Source: Podocnemis expansa (lineage: Eukaryota; Chordata; Testudines; Podocnemididae). From it: 64,000 bases of DNA. The translations under genes and the position numbers were made by a program. Location: the NCBI GenBank assembly GCA_007922195.1, contig ML681963.1:59942793-60006792 (forward strand). Direction: 5' to 3'. Positions 1 to 11,300 of this stretch are shown here, piece by piece. A model generated the notes under the pieces. It was not told where the DNA came from. It did no database searches and saw only the letters and a program-made list of their open reading frames with translations. How positions within the stretch are numbered: position 1 is the stretch's first letter; every line of letters begins with the position of its first letter.

Positions 1-185
1 AAACCTATTGTTCCGAAACAACATGTTCACATGCGTTGTTTCGAAACAAGCATTTCGAAACAAGGTTGTTTCGTCCCCAAATGGGGTTTAACTTGTTTCG
101 AAACAACTGTGCGTCGTGTGAACATGGTTTTTTTTGTTTCGAAACAACGAGGTTGTTTCGAAACCAAAGTGCCGTGTGAACACAG
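1..185. repeat. Palindrome-rich MITE-like repeat, cut by the window edge
   Basis: The stretch contains several copies of the palindrome TTGTTTCGAAACAA and shorter variants, separated by motifs such as GTGTGAACA near both visible ends. It ends at about 185, where a Penelope-like arm begins. This looks like a non-autonomous DNA transposon whose left end lies outside the window. I cannot assign a superfamily because one end is missing. Confidence 0.55.
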
Positions 186-448
186 CCTAACAGATTTATT
201 TTTTGCATGAGCTTTTGTGGGAGAAGATCCCACTTCCTCAGATGCTTCAAAGATGGGTGAACTTACAGAAAGGAATGGAACTAAATGCAAGGGGGTATAA
301 AACATAGGATCAGGTCATAAAGTAACAGCAAATCAGAGCAGTTTACAGGCTCAAAGAATGGGAAGCCTGAAGTCAATTTACCCTTTGTAATGGGAAAAGA
401 ACCCATAGTCTCGATTGAGTCCTGCTTTCACAGAATTTAGCTTGCATA
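186..448. repeat. Left arm of the PLE inverted repeat
   Basis: This segment is the reverse complement, with few differences, of 1708-1970. It contains the PLE 3' end region with GCATGAGCTTTTGTGGGAGA and ATCCCACTTCCTCAGATG. The same motifs recur in the fold-backs at 37829-37972 and 47055-47407. Confidence 0.85.
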
Positions 449-1707
449 TTAATTCGAGTTCAGCTGTTTCTCTTTGGAGTCTTGATGTCCCAGGTACATC
501 TCTAATGACAGTCATTAACAAATCCATCATCGAGTGATTAGGAAGATGGAAGTGCTCGGCAACTGGTTTCTTTGTTCTTTGATTTCTGATATCAGGTCTG
601 TGCTCATTCAGTCTCTTACAGAGCGATCGTCCTGTTTGTCCAATACATAAGGTGTTGGGGCATTTCTTGCACATGATGGCATAGACCACATTAGTAGATG
701 AGCAGGTAAATGAGCCTTTGATGGAGTAGCAGGCTTGATTAGGACCTATGATGGTGTCTGTTGTGTAGATATGTGGGCAGACTTGGCAGCATGGGTTTTT
801 GCAGGGGTGTGTGCCTGCTTCAATGTTCTTGTTGTTAGATCTGTAGTTGCTGGTGAGTATCTGTTTATTAGGGGGCTGCCTATAAGCAAGGAGTGGTCTG
901 TCTCCTAATGCTTGAGAGAGAGAGGGATCATCTTTTAGAATAGGCTGTAGGTCCTTAATGATCTTTTGCAGAGGTCTGACTTAAGGATTGTATGTGGTGA
1001 CTAGTGCTGTTCTGTTGCTTTCTTTCTTGGGTCTCTCCTGTAGTAGATGACTTCGGGGAACCTGTCTAGCTCTGTCAATTTGTTTTCTTACTTCCCCAGG
1101 TGGGTACTGTAGTTTCAAGAATGCTTGACAGAGATCCTGAAGATGTCTGTCTCTGTCTGAGGGATCAGAGCAGATGCGGTTATATCTTAGGGCTTGGCTG
1201 TAGACAATGGATCGTGTGGTGTGTTTAGGATGGAAGCTCGAAGGATGTAGGTAACTATACCGATCAGTAGGTTTTCGGTATAGGGTGGTGGTGATATGTC
1301 TATCCCTGATTTGTACTGTAGTGTCAAGAAAGTGGATCTCCTGTGTGGAGTGTTCCAGGCTCAATTTGATGGTGTCGTGGAAATTATTGAAATCTGTGTG
1401 AAAATCTCCAAGAGCATCCCTGCCGTGTGTCCAGATGATAAAGATGTCATCGATGGAGTGCAGGTAAAGAAGAGGTGTTTTGGGATGAGACTTTAGGAAA
1501 CGTTGTTCTAAGTCACCCATAAAGATGTTGGCATATTGTGGGGCCATGCGGGTGCCCATAGCAGTGCCACTGATTTGGAGATATAAATGATCCTCAAAGC
1601 TGAAGTGGTTGTGGGTGAGTACAAAGTTGCAAAGTTCAGTCACGAGCTGCGCTGTGTCATCATCTGGGATGGTTCTTCTAATAGCTTGTAATCCATCCTT
1701 GTGTGGG
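378..1707 (-). pseudogene. PLE reverse transcriptase / GIY-YIG endonuclease remnant
   Basis: One minus-strand frame stays open from about 1707 down to the stop before 378, broken by a single in-frame TAA at 981-983. The RT part (about 984-1700) has the GTAMGTRMAPQYANIF block and the catalytic IDDIFIIW block; the residue usually Tyr before IDD reads Ser here. Downstream come a Cys-rich linker (CKNPCCQVC) and a GIY-YIG endonuclease with VYAI and CIGQTGRSLCKRLNEH. In PLEs the endonuclease nicks the target and the RT copies element RNA into the chromosome. The product would lack the RT N-terminus, and the stop would separate the domains, so this copy is inactive. Only one nonsense codon in about 440 codons suggests a fairly young insertion. 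Confidence 0.85.
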
Positions 1708-1970
1708 ATGCAAGCTAAATTCTGTGAAAGCAGGACTCAATCGAGACTATGGGTTCTTTTCCCATTACAAAGGGTAATTTGACTTCAGGCTTCCCATTCT
1801 TTGAGCCTGTAAACTTTTCTGATTTGCTGTTACTTTATGACCTGATCCTATGTTTTACACCCCCTTGCATTTAGTTTCATTCCTTTTTGTAAGTTCACCC
1901 ATCTTCGAAGCATCTGAGGAAGTGGGATCTTCTCCCACGAAAGCTCATGCAAAAAATAAATCTGTTAGGC
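1708..1970. repeat. Right arm of the PLE inverted repeat
   Basis: Inverted partner of 186-448. The join at 1708 falls directly after the truncated RT frame, so the RT start was lost in the same event that created the arm. Confidence 0.85.
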
Positions 1971-2045
1971 TTAAAGTGTCACACAACTGCTTGTTGTTTT
2001 TTTACTGGACTAGACTAACACGGCTATCCCTTTGGAAACTGGGAT

Positions 2046-2133
2046 AATTTAGTAGGAGTGGTGCTCCTTTTTTGGCAGGGGATTGGACTAGATGACCTCA
2101 TGAAGTCCCTTCCAACCCTATGATTCTATGATT
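2046..2133 (+). mobile_element. CR1 LINE 3' tail
   Basis: The segment carries the conserved CR1 3' end (TTGGACTAGATGACCTCATG, then a block containing CCCTTCCAACCCTATGATTC) and ends in the short repeat ATTCTATG typical of CR1 termini. It is 5' truncated, as most CR1 copies are. A second tail of this kind lies at 45381-45453. Confidence 0.85.
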
Positions 2134-3620
2134 GGTTCTCAGCCCTCGATCTAAAGGACACTTACTTTCACATAGCGATAAGATCCAACAACAGGAGATT
2201 CCTCACATTCGTGATGGGGGGAAGTCACTTCCAGTTTGCCTCCCTTCCTTTCGGGCTCTCCCTAGCCCCCAGAGCAGGGGTCTCAAACACACCGTCTGGG
2301 GGCCGCAGATGGCCCCTAAAGCTATTTCCTGTGGCCCGCAACAACACTACTTTTACTGATATTTGTAATATTGTTGTATGGAAAGGTTTCAGTGGTGCAG
2401 CCCTCGGGCTAACGTACTAATCCTCATGCGGCCCTCTACTAGTCTTCATGCAGCCCTTGTGGTGATTTGAGTTTGAGACCCCTGCCCCAGAGTGTTCACA
2501 AAATGTATGGTGGCAGTGGCGGAATACCTGCGAAGGCAGGGCATGAGGATCTACCTCTGCCTCAATGACTAGTCAATAAAAGGGCGGTCCAAACACCAAG
2601 TTTGTCACAGTGTCAGCATTGCAAGAAAGCTGTGTGGGTATCTGGGGCTTTGTATAAATCAGGAACAATCAAAGCCCACCTCAACCCAGAGGATAGAATT
2701 TATAGGAGCCCTCTTAGACTCCAAAAAAGGGAAAGCCTCACTTCCCCATTCAAGGTTTCAGTCTGTGTGTACCATCATTTCAGAGCTCTGGAAGGCCCCT
2801 GTCACCACAGCCAGATGGTACCTGCAGCTCCTGGGCCATGTGGCAGTTTCAACCTCCATTATAAGAATGAGCCAACTGAGAATGAGGCCGTTCCAGCTCT
2901 GGCTAGCTATGATCTTCCATCCCCAGAAACATCCTCTGAACAAGATAGTCAGTCCCCCTCAATGTCCTAGGAACACTTGAAATATGGCAAGACCCGCTCT
3001 TTGCAATGGGTGGGATTCCCTTCGAGACCTCAAGTCCCACAGTGACCCGGATCACCGATGTGTCAGAAGCAGGTTAGGGGGCCCACATCACAGGGGGGCT
3101 ATCAATGCAAGGGAATTGGCCCCTTCAGGACAGGCCCCCTTACATAAATGTGAAAGAGCTTAGGGTCATTCATCTGGCCTGCAGGGTTTTTCTGGACCTG
3201 ATAAAAGGGAAAACAGTCCAGGTCCTAATGGACAATACAATAGCCATGTTCTACAGGAACCGGCAAGGGGGAGTGCATTCCCCAGCCCTCTGTGTGGAGG
3301 CCATGAGCCTATGGGAACTGGCTGTAAGGCACAACTTTACCCCAATAGCGGCTCAGTTGCCGGCAGTGGAAAACAGTACAGCAGACTCACAGAGCAGGAC
3401 CTTGCTGTCTCACCACGAATGGTCCCTGCACACACAGGTGATGTCCCACATCATCACCCAGTGGGGCGCGCCTCAAATGGCCCTGTTCATGATGCATCAG
3501 AATCAGAAGCGTCACTGCTTTTGTTCCTTCAGGGGCTGAGAGAGGGGCTTACTCGCCGATGCCTTCTTAATTCCATGGGGGTGGCCCACCGATGTACGGG
3601 TTCCCCCCAATTCCCCTAGT
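2134..3620 (+). pseudogene. DIRS reverse transcriptase / RNase H remnant (copy 1)
   Basis: The RT part begins with LDLKDTYFHIAI and FASLPFGLSLAPR, is split by the MITE at 2275-2484, and resumes with VAEYLRRQGMRIYL. The expected YLDD catalytic box is degraded and followed by a stop. RNase H follows at about 3085-3520, with VKELRVIHLACRVF, LMDNTIAMFY and a degraded form of the usual AD.LSR C-terminal motif. Several frameshifts and stops break the frame. In the living element these domains make the cDNA in the host cell. Confidence 0.75.
2275..2484. mobile_element. hAT-type MITE (CAGGGGTCTCAAAC family)
   Basis: The ends are inverted repeats, CAGGGGTCTCAAAC on the left and GTTTGAGACCCCTG on the right. 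The element is flanked by a perfect 8-bp target-site duplication, CCCCAGAG, at 2267-2274 and 2485-2492. Removing the insert and one duplication rejoins the DIRS RT sequence. No coding capacity is visible, so it is a non-autonomous hAT-type element. A second copy lies at 58607-58798. Confidence 0.93.
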
Positions 3621-3710
3621 TTACAGGGTTCTCCTAAAGATCAAGAAGGATGGAGCAGACATAATATTGATTCCTCCAGACTGGCCCAGACAGCACTGGT
3701 ACTCAATTCT

Positions 3711-4375
3711 GTGAGACCTATCGATGGATACTCTGTTCCATCTTCCACTCAGAGCGGACTTGCTAACACAGGACTTGGACAGTTTACGGCACCTGAACTA
3801 GAAAGTGCTACACCTAACGGCCTGGAGACTGCATGGTTAAATGACTCTGAAAAGCTCTGCTCTGAGAGGGTTAGGGAGATACTGGTGGGCAGTAGGAGAC
3901 CTTCCACTAGGGCTATTTACACTGCTAAGTGGAATGCTTCTCCCTCTGGTCCAGAGAAAAAGGTATTGTCCCAGAGTCAGCTCCTATCCACTCAATTCTG
4001 GACTATCTTCTGATGCTTAAGGATAAAGGCCTATCAACTCACTCCCTAAAGGTTCACCTAGCGGCGATTTCAGCCCTCCATGGTAAGGTGGAAGGGGTTC
4101 CAGTCTTCTCTGACCCCACCTCCACTCTGTTCCAGAAATGTATTTAGAGAATCTACCCACATGCTAGGGATCCTTCTCCCCAGTGCGACCTAAATGTGGT
4201 GCTTCACTGCTTAACAGAATCTCCGTATGAACTCATGTACTTTCTTAGTCCTTTCATGGAAGGTAGTGTTTTTGGTGGCCATAACTTTGGCAAGATGGGT
4301 CTCAGAACTCAGAGCCCTCTCCTCAGAGCCTCCATATACAAGATGTTCACAGACAAAGTACTGTTGCATCCGCAT
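3711..4375 (+). pseudogene. DIRS tyrosine recombinase remnant (copy 1)
   Basis: The N-terminal part (about 3840-4140) reads SRRPSTRAIYTAKWN and HSLKVHLAAISALHGK, shared with copies 2-4. The catalytic part follows in a shifted frame and is cut off by the insertion at about 4376, so the HxxR box and the nucleophilic Tyr are missing. Tyrosine recombinases insert the circular cDNA of DIRS elements without target-site duplication. Confidence 0.7.
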
Positions 4376-4807
4376 TCTTCTGTCTTCTGGCTGGCTGAGA
4401 CGTCCTCTGGAGCTGGGAGTTTTAAAAACTCTCGCCCAGGGAAGCTCTGACGGAGCATGCTCAGAAGCTCTGAGCATGCCCTGTCAGTGATCCTCCAGCT
4501 GGAGGAACAATGGCTGTGCTGTGCCATGCCACACCGCTCCAGTGGCCGGGTAAGGGTGTGGAGGGTTGGGGGTCTGGCTGGCTAGGGGGTTACTAGGGGC
4601 AGTGAGGGTGGGAGGAGGGAGATCGGGCTAGCTCCAGGGGGTGGGGCTGACTGGCAGAGCAGGGGACGGGATTGGGCTGACTTGCAGGGACAGGAGAATG
4701 GGAGACAGGATCACACCTGTGGGGGGCAGAATAAGGCCCGCGGGGGCAGCCTGTGCAGCGAGCAACATAAGTTGCTCAGCTGCTCCAAGGCCTTAGAGGG
4801 AACATTG
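4376..4807. mobile_element. CAATGTTCC-family DNA transposon, 5' truncated
   Basis: The right end TTAGAGGGAACATTG matches those of the elements at 50972-51328 and 62789-63489. Inside, GAGCTGGGAGTTTT and CAGCTGGAGGA match the 62789 copy. The left inverted repeat is missing, and DIRS sequence joins directly to internal sequence near 4376, so a deletion followed insertion. The left border is approximate. Confidence 0.7.
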
Positions 4808-5110
4808 CTTACCGGTGTAAACGTCTTTCTTCAAGATGGGCTGGTCACATATATTCAGATCCCTCCCACCGTCCCTGCTACTTTGAGTTGGCAAAAAGAA
4901 GGCACTGGGAGCATAAGGGTCAGGATCACATATATAGCTGCAGTCGCGGCATGGAGGCAGCATTGGCCGCTGACCCTGACCTGACAGGCTAGGGCTAAAA
5001 GACTTTCTGGCTTACTGTGCGCTGCGGCACAGAGACACCTGTAACTGAATGTTCATGAGCAGCTCATCTCAAAGAAGGATGGTTACATCTGTAATCCACT
5101 GTTCCAACGG
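4808..5110. repeat. DIRS right terminal module (copy 1)
   Basis: The module runs from GGTGTAAACGTCTTTCTTCA to AGCAGCTCATCTCAAAGAAG, a pair of inverted sequences about 40 bp long that bound the right terminal repeat in every copy here. Between them lies an inverted version of the left terminal repeat (CATATATAGC, GACCCTGAC, AGGCTAGGGC). The outer border near 5110 is approximate. Confidence 0.7.
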
Positions 5111-7304
5111 CCTGTGCACAGCAACTAGACTGTTACAGTGTCCACCCAGATTCTTTGTCTGGGAAACTCAGCCCTTAAAAGTCCAGCTCTCTATATCACA
5201 GACAGGGAGGAGGAGGATGCTGGGTTAGGATGGTAAGTGTCAGTGACCAGTGGAAAGGGTTATTGTGGAACTGAGGGCAGTCTCTCTTTTGAGTGGATTC
5301 ACTTCTTCTCTAAGGACTGGCCAGGCTGTAGAGAAAAGAGATGACTTCAGTGGTTCAGAAATTAAATAACTGCCTGTTTGTCCCTTTTAATCCTTGTGCT
5401 GGAAGAAGCGCCTTCATTTCACTGCAAGTTGTGTGTGTACATGTGTGTTACTTTGCTTTTCTCAAGCAGCAACATCTTTCCTATGCCCATTTCCTTCACT
5501 AATATATTTGCATCATTCTCCTGGCACAGACTGAGATCGAGGCAGTAGTGTTGCACTGCAAACCAGACTAGAATTGATATTTGGCTCGGAAGAGCTTTCA
5601 CCTTGAGATCGAGATATGTGTATGGTGCAGGGAAGGGCAGAATGTTGCCAAATTTTTATTACATATCTGGGCAATGACTGAGCCACTTGTCTGACAATGA
5701 CTTCATATTTGTTCACTCAAAATTCTATTTAAAGGAAAGGAATGTGGAAATATGTAAACTTTGTGAGTGTCCCTCCAGAACTTCCATCAAAGAGAAGGGC
5801 TTGAAGGATGAGGCAGTCTTCCAGCTGCCCATAAAAGCCCCTGTTATTAGACACATGGATGATGAAACTTAAAATAGACCTTTGAAGTGATTGGAGACCA
5901 AGAAAGTTTGTCAGTCAAAATGTTTTGCAATTTTTGATAGCTTTTTTCCATGGATGGAAACACAGGGGCAGAGGAGGAAGGTAGCATTAAAGACATATTT
6001 CTGGGCCATCATTCATGCTGCAGGATCCCAAAATATATTTAGATAATATCAGTTGAAGAAATACAGTCACATCTGTGATGGAAGATGGTAGCTCTTTATT
6101 AACAGCATATATCAACTCTGCACACAACTTTAAGGCTACAAAGTGAAAAAGAACCCTGACCCCAGTGAAAACACGCAGAAGTAGAACGTAGTTTATCAGG
6201 TTGAAATTTGACTACAACACTAGAATTAACACCTTTAGTTTTATGGGAGTGCCATGGGAATCTTTGAGTAGAAGTTTAGGTGGTCACCGCATTAGTTTAA
6301 TCTCTGATTCAAAAGCCTGCACATTCAGCAGCATTAGCATTAATATGTAGCTTGTGTTTTAGAAGTACACCTCCTGAATCTTCAACAATGTTATCAGGAC
6401 AACCCAAGTTTCCCTTGGTCTCCAATCCAAGGACTGGCCAAACTTATGCTTGCTTAGCTTGAGACCTGTAGTATTAAAAGGAAAAGAGATTTAGGGTTTA
6501 TATAGTTTTGTATTTAATATATAGGGTATTTTTTGAAAAGCATCTGGGAATAGAGACTTTTGTCCCAATCTCAAGCTTTGGTTGAATTACTCGTAGCACA
6601 GCTCAGAAGAGGGTGGTGCAATACAGCTGTAAGCCGTCTTTATATCATCCTGGGGCTATCTAACTGCCAACACAGTCCCCACTATAAAGTAGAATAGCAT
6701 CAGGATACTGTGTTTTATGCTGGCGGCCAGTACTTCAAAGGGACTATAGTCCAGTTCCTGGAGAAAACTGAGATATAGGGATGCTCTGGCTAGGCCTCCT
6801 TTTCTCCACCGATGCCCCTTGCACTAGGGCCCAAAAGAAGGCATGCTATAGAAGCCAGTCCAACTGGCTGTGTGCCAACTGAAGATTTCTCTACTCTGTT
6901 ACAGAGTGATCCTCAGGTAATTGGTTAAGATGTCTTCAGGAATCCTTTGCATTGGCATTGTGGCACAGAACAGCTTTAATGGATTGGAGGATCTGGCCCC
7001 AAACATGCACGCATGCACACATATTTGAGTGTCAGTGGTCCTCCTTCAGCTTGCCATTTGTTGCCTGTCTGAGATCTTTAACCTGCTTCTGGATAAAACA
7101 ATCTATGGGAGCATAATGAAGAAAATGGTGATTGAAATTTACCCCCTAACATCCATGAATTGCAGCACCACGCTATGGGAAAAACATTCAAATTCCTCTC
7201 TGCATACTTGTATCCTAGTGGTGATCTTGGTTTTAGCTCTGCTTTAATATGTACACAGTAGTGTCTGCTACAGCACAGAATATAGTTGGTGTGTAATTGT
7301 CACG
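5111..7304. other. Intergenic DNA, no gene seen
   Basis: Both strands show only short open frames without recognisable domains, and I saw no RNA gene or young repeat. The composition is ordinary, AT-leaning vertebrate intergenic sequence. Confidence 0.6.
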
Positions 7305-7714
7305 TTGGGTATGACTACACTAGCAAATTAGTCTGGATTAAGGAGGCTTTATCCAGGCTAATTTGATCCCTGGCTACACTAGGCTTTGTCTAGTTTGAAC
7401 TAAAAAACTTTTAACGGCTTATTTCAAACTTATTTTGAAGTTTAGTTTGAACTACCACGATGTAGCTGTGCTAGTTCGAACTAAATAAGTTTGAACTAGT
7501 GGTTAGTTCAAACTAACCACATTTTTTTAGTTTCAACTACCTTTTAGTTTGAACTAGCCACACTTTTTAGTTCAAATTTTAAAAAGCGCAGCTACTTCAT
7601 ACTAAAAAATTAGTTTGAACTAAAAAAAATTTGTTTAGTTTGAACTAACTTCAAACTGTTTAGTTCAGACTAAGCAAATCCAAAGTAAGCAGTTAGATGT
7701 AGATATAGCCATAG
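7305..7714. repeat. MITE-like repeat built of TTAGTTCAAACTAA palindromes
   Basis: The block holds many inverted and direct copies of GTTTGAACTA / TAGTTCAAAC. Its ends are loosely inverted: GGGTATGACTACACTAG on the left and AGATGTAGATATAGCC on the right. It resembles a self-complementary non-autonomous DNA transposon. The target-site duplication is unclear, so the borders are approximate. Confidence 0.6.
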
Positions 7715-9559
7715 ATACCTATCGAATAGAATCCTCAAAAATATCTAAGACATAGATATTCCTGCTCCTTTGCTGTATATATATGAATGTGCTTGAAAGA
7801 AAGGCCTTGTGGATTTGTGTGTGTGCATGTGCACGTGTAAGCCTGTCTGTGCAGCATTTGCTTCATTCACTGCTGCAATAACTCATTATTAAGCAAAACC
7901 TTTAGTCATCATGTTGAGAACATACATAAGGGACATGACTGTTGTGTTTAGGTGTTTTTAGTTTCACCGTGAACATCTAGATCAAATTCCTAACGTATTA
8001 TTTATGCAAAAACTGTGAATGTTCCCAGCTTGCAAATGAAGTCAAACCATTGTTATGTTTACAGTAGAACAGCTGCTCTCAGCATTTCTCTCTCAGCCTC
8101 CAATATCTTAGCTCTTCTACACTCAACCTTACATCATAGCAGCTGCAATAATAAAAGGCTGGAAGAGGTCAGGAGCAGGCAGTCCAGCTACACCACACTT
8201 TTGTTTCAGAGTGCTTTAGATGGTAAAATATCAACACTGCTGAATTTTTCAGCCCAAATGGACTCTGCACAGAGGCTGAGTGTTCAGACCTCTCGTGCCA
8301 AAATCTCTCCGGCACCAGCAACCTTAGAGAAAGTCAGAACACAGACTCTTTATATATTTTCCCTAGAAATATTCTATAAATCCTGTCTGGGAAATGTTCC
8401 ACGGTTTTCCAAAGTTAAAGATAATAAAAATAATATTGTGCTAAAGCACATGTAGGCTTTTAAAAGGTATAGAGAACCTAATTTGCATGATAAACTTTCC
8501 TAATTTACATGAACTAGGATATCCTTTGCAAATTACTGAATTTTGTGAAGTAACAACAATTACAATTTTAAAAAATGGAAAAGCATCACAATGCACTTTA
8601 TTTTAAAAACTAATTTCTTTGTAATTATTTGTAGTAATAATAATGCATTAATATATATACTGGAATATATTTTGTAAAATCTTGACAACATGAGAGGTTG
8701 CCTCATGCACTGCATTCTTCAAACTTTGATGAGAAGTGAGAGCCTGTAATTTTTATGCTGTTTATAAAGAGTGTGGTGTAATGAGGTTCTGGTTTGTGCC
8801 CATAATACACATATATGAAAACAAAAGTAAAAGCTTAACATCAATTTAAGAACTTTTTTAACAGGTTGTGAGCAAATATCCTAAATGGTGTTTACTGAAA
8901 TCTTCCATTCCTTAAACAGTTGCTGAAGATATGTATCAGCATGTAGCTGAAAGTAGATTAACTGTTGTTTTATCACATTATCAAGGAATTTAGTAAAATT
9001 TGTTATTTTTGCTTTAAAAATGAAAACTTGGAAACAGAAGTAGGAAGTTAGACTTGTATGGCTGCAGAGTCCATATCCAGACCAACAGCTGCTTTTCTCT
9101 ACATACAAGGTTTCTTTTGGCAGTATTTCATGGAGTTAAAATTAGCTATCAACATGAAGGACACATGCAGAATAATACCTATAGGACTGTTTAGTCCCTG
9201 TTTTCCTGATAGAGTCTGAAGAACTGCATTTTTTTCTGGCCTTGCAGTTTACAGGGTGATGTCATGAACATCTCAATTGATATCACAGATTGCAGCAATA
9301 TGTTGCTACAGAACTGAATGTGAAGGCTGGAATGCTTATAGAATGCTTAAACAGATTCCAGCTACAAAACTCCATCAAAATGGCTTCTAAGAGAAACCAC
9401 AAAACAGAAAGGGAAAAAGGGATAGAGACAGAGAAGGGACTGTCAACTCTGTAGGTCACATACAGCTACATTCTGAAGGACAGCATGTGATGGACATTAT
9501 TGGATCTAACTTATAAATATTACATATTTTACAGTTGTTATTATTATTATGAATTATTT

Positions 9560-9660
9560 GTATTGCAGTAAAACCTAGAGGCCCCCAGTCAGGAACAGGG
9601 CTTCACCGGCTAGGCAGTATACAAAAGTGAGATACAATCTCTGCCTTGAACAGTTACAAG
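9560..9660 (+). repeat. Old amniote SINE-like repeat fragment
   Basis: The segment reads TTGTATTGCAGTAAAACCTA, then GGCCCCCAGTCAGGA, GGCTAGGCAGTATACAAA and a stretch ending CTGCCTTGAACAGTTACAAG. I recognise this layout as an ancient dispersed amniote repeat, though I cannot name the family. Related fragments lie at 11205-11300 in inverse orientation and near 51545-51600. Confidence 0.55.
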
Positions 9661-10443
9661 GAACAGACACATGGGAGGGGTGTGGCAGAGAACATACAAA
9701 CAAAATATTTAGAGTGATAATAGTTGTACATAGTCCACTTTTTTACCCCAAAACAAGCAATATACAGAGGATGGAGAAATGAGGATCAAAATTTGTACAT
9801 TTTTATAAACATATATATTTGTAATATGGACAACTATATACATAGCATACTTTCTAAACAGATACATGCAAGTACTATGTCATTTATTTTATTATTATCA
9901 TTTAGATACATTTAGAAATATATATACAAATGAAAATTATACATACTATGAGGCTGTGCATATCTTTCTTTAGGTTCTGGTGATATATACAAATCATGGT
10001 CAGCTTTGTTCTACTGAGTTAAATGTCACCAAAAGTCCTTGATAAAAATGTAGCCTTCTGCTCCGTCGGAGGGATGGGAAGACTATATCTTAGTGCTCTC
10101 ACTATAGGTAAAGGAAAAAATAAACAACAGCAAAATATATTTTTCTGCTATCAGAAACTTAGCAGCTAAAAGAATCAAATAATATGTGTATGCTTAGGAT
10201 TTGGGTCCTTCTGAATAAATACTGAAATTCTATATGCAGTTATCTTTCCAGCATTTCCTTCTCCTTACTTTTATACCCTGTTGTTGATTTTGAAAGCAAA
10301 TTTAAACAGCTGCTTCAATGTATATGTTTATCTTACTATCTCCATTCCAGGTGAGTGGTGCAAACAGGTTCGCTTTAGCTGATTTTTAACATTACATGGC
10401 ATAAGTTCTTCTGCTGTTAGAGGAATGAAGCTGGGTTGTTTTC

Positions 10444-10470
10444 GGGGGGGGGGGGGGGGGGGGGGGGGGG
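10444..10470. repeat. Poly-G run of 27
   Basis: Twenty-seven consecutive G are followed by CCGCGAGGGGGC in an otherwise AT-rich stretch. Homopolymers of this length are unusual and can also mark a sequencing or assembly problem. Confidence 0.9.
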
Positions 10471-10882
10471 CCGCGAGGGGGCATGCCGGTGGAGTTTTTG
10501 AATAATCAGGAAATTCCAGTGAGACAAACAGAATGTGTAGAGAAGGCCAGAATTACCATGACAACCATAGGCACGAACCCAGAGAGAAATCAGGTAAAGA
10601 AATTACAGTTGAATTACAGTTAACTTCTCAAAATCCATTTCTTAAACCATACAGTTATGAAGAAATATCTCCTTTGGCCTAATAATGTGGTATGGTGGTT
10701 TGTAGAAGTACAGCATTGTGTGTAGTATTTAAATTGTTTCACAAATGTGTACATGTATCTTTTATCTAGATTTGCACATACGACCCTTGTGAAATTAAAT
10801 ATCAAATGTGAAACTCAAAAAATCACAGCTGCCTTAATATCTTCCAACATGGGTTTTCATTTGGCTAAAATGGAATGCAGAC

Positions 10883-10883
<1 letters not shown>

Positions 10884-10919
<36 letters not shown>
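10884..10919. repeat. GA dinucleotide microsatellite
   Basis: About 18 uninterrupted GA units. Confidence 0.95.
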
Positions 10920-10921
<2 letters not shown>

Positions 10922-11204
10922 TGTTTTAAAAAATGTCCATGCTGCTTCTTGTGCCTGGAATAATCTCTGTGTTTTCCATATGATCCCATTTTCATTCATT
11001 TCATTATTTACTTAAGACACTTTAATATGGCAAGCCTTTTAACAAGAAATCCAATTACAAATTTAAAGGATCTATTGTTGGAAAACAGGAAAAATGGGTC
11101 GTAAGAAATGTCTAGAACTGAGTTGGTGGTGACTTGAATAACCTCAAGCAAAAAACCTACAGATTAACTATCAGCTGATAACTATGGTTTGTCAAAACTA
11201 AATT

Positions 11205-11300
11205 GTAAATTGATGGAGCAGGGATTCACTTTCTTTTGTGTTTTTTCAGGGTCTAGCACAATGACAGTACTCAACAGTTTATTAAAAAATAACATGCAGG
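11205..11300 (-). repeat. Old amniote SINE-like repeat fragment
   Basis: The stretch with GGAGCAGGGATTCACTTTC and GGGTCTAGCACAATGACAG looks like the opposite strand of the repeat family at 9560-9660. Borders are approximate. Confidence 0.45.

Larger units (their letters stand above)
186..2045 (-). mobile_element. Penelope-like retroelement with inverted flanking arms
   Basis: The minus strand encodes a truncated PLE reverse transcriptase followed by a GIY-YIG endonuclease, the order typical of Penelope-like elements. The coding part is flanked by two near-identical arms in opposite orientation, about 186-448 and 1708-1970. Inverted or tandem partial copies (pseudo-LTRs) are a known product of PLE insertion. 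Beyond the right arm, 1971-2045 carries the element tail, including a short motif, CTAGACTAACACGGCT, seen again in the PLE fold-backs at 37829 and 47055. The N-terminal part of the RT is missing, so the copy is 5' truncated. Confidence 0.8.
2134..5110 (+). mobile_element. DIRS-like retroelement copy 1 (5' truncated)
   Basis: The segment carries DIRS-type reverse transcriptase, RNase H and tyrosine recombinase remnants followed by the right terminal module. The gag half is absent. It is interrupted by a hAT-type MITE at 2275-2484 and by a truncated CAATGTTCC-family element at about 4376-4807. The right end shares its terminal sequences with those at 18409-18740, 43145-43640, 60183-60478 and 62412-62775. 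The relics are too broken to be active. Confidence 0.8.

Noticed and set aside
8015..8455. Plus-strand frame of 146 codons in the gene desert
   Set aside because: Ordinary codon content, no domain, no splice context or CpG island. It is probably chance.
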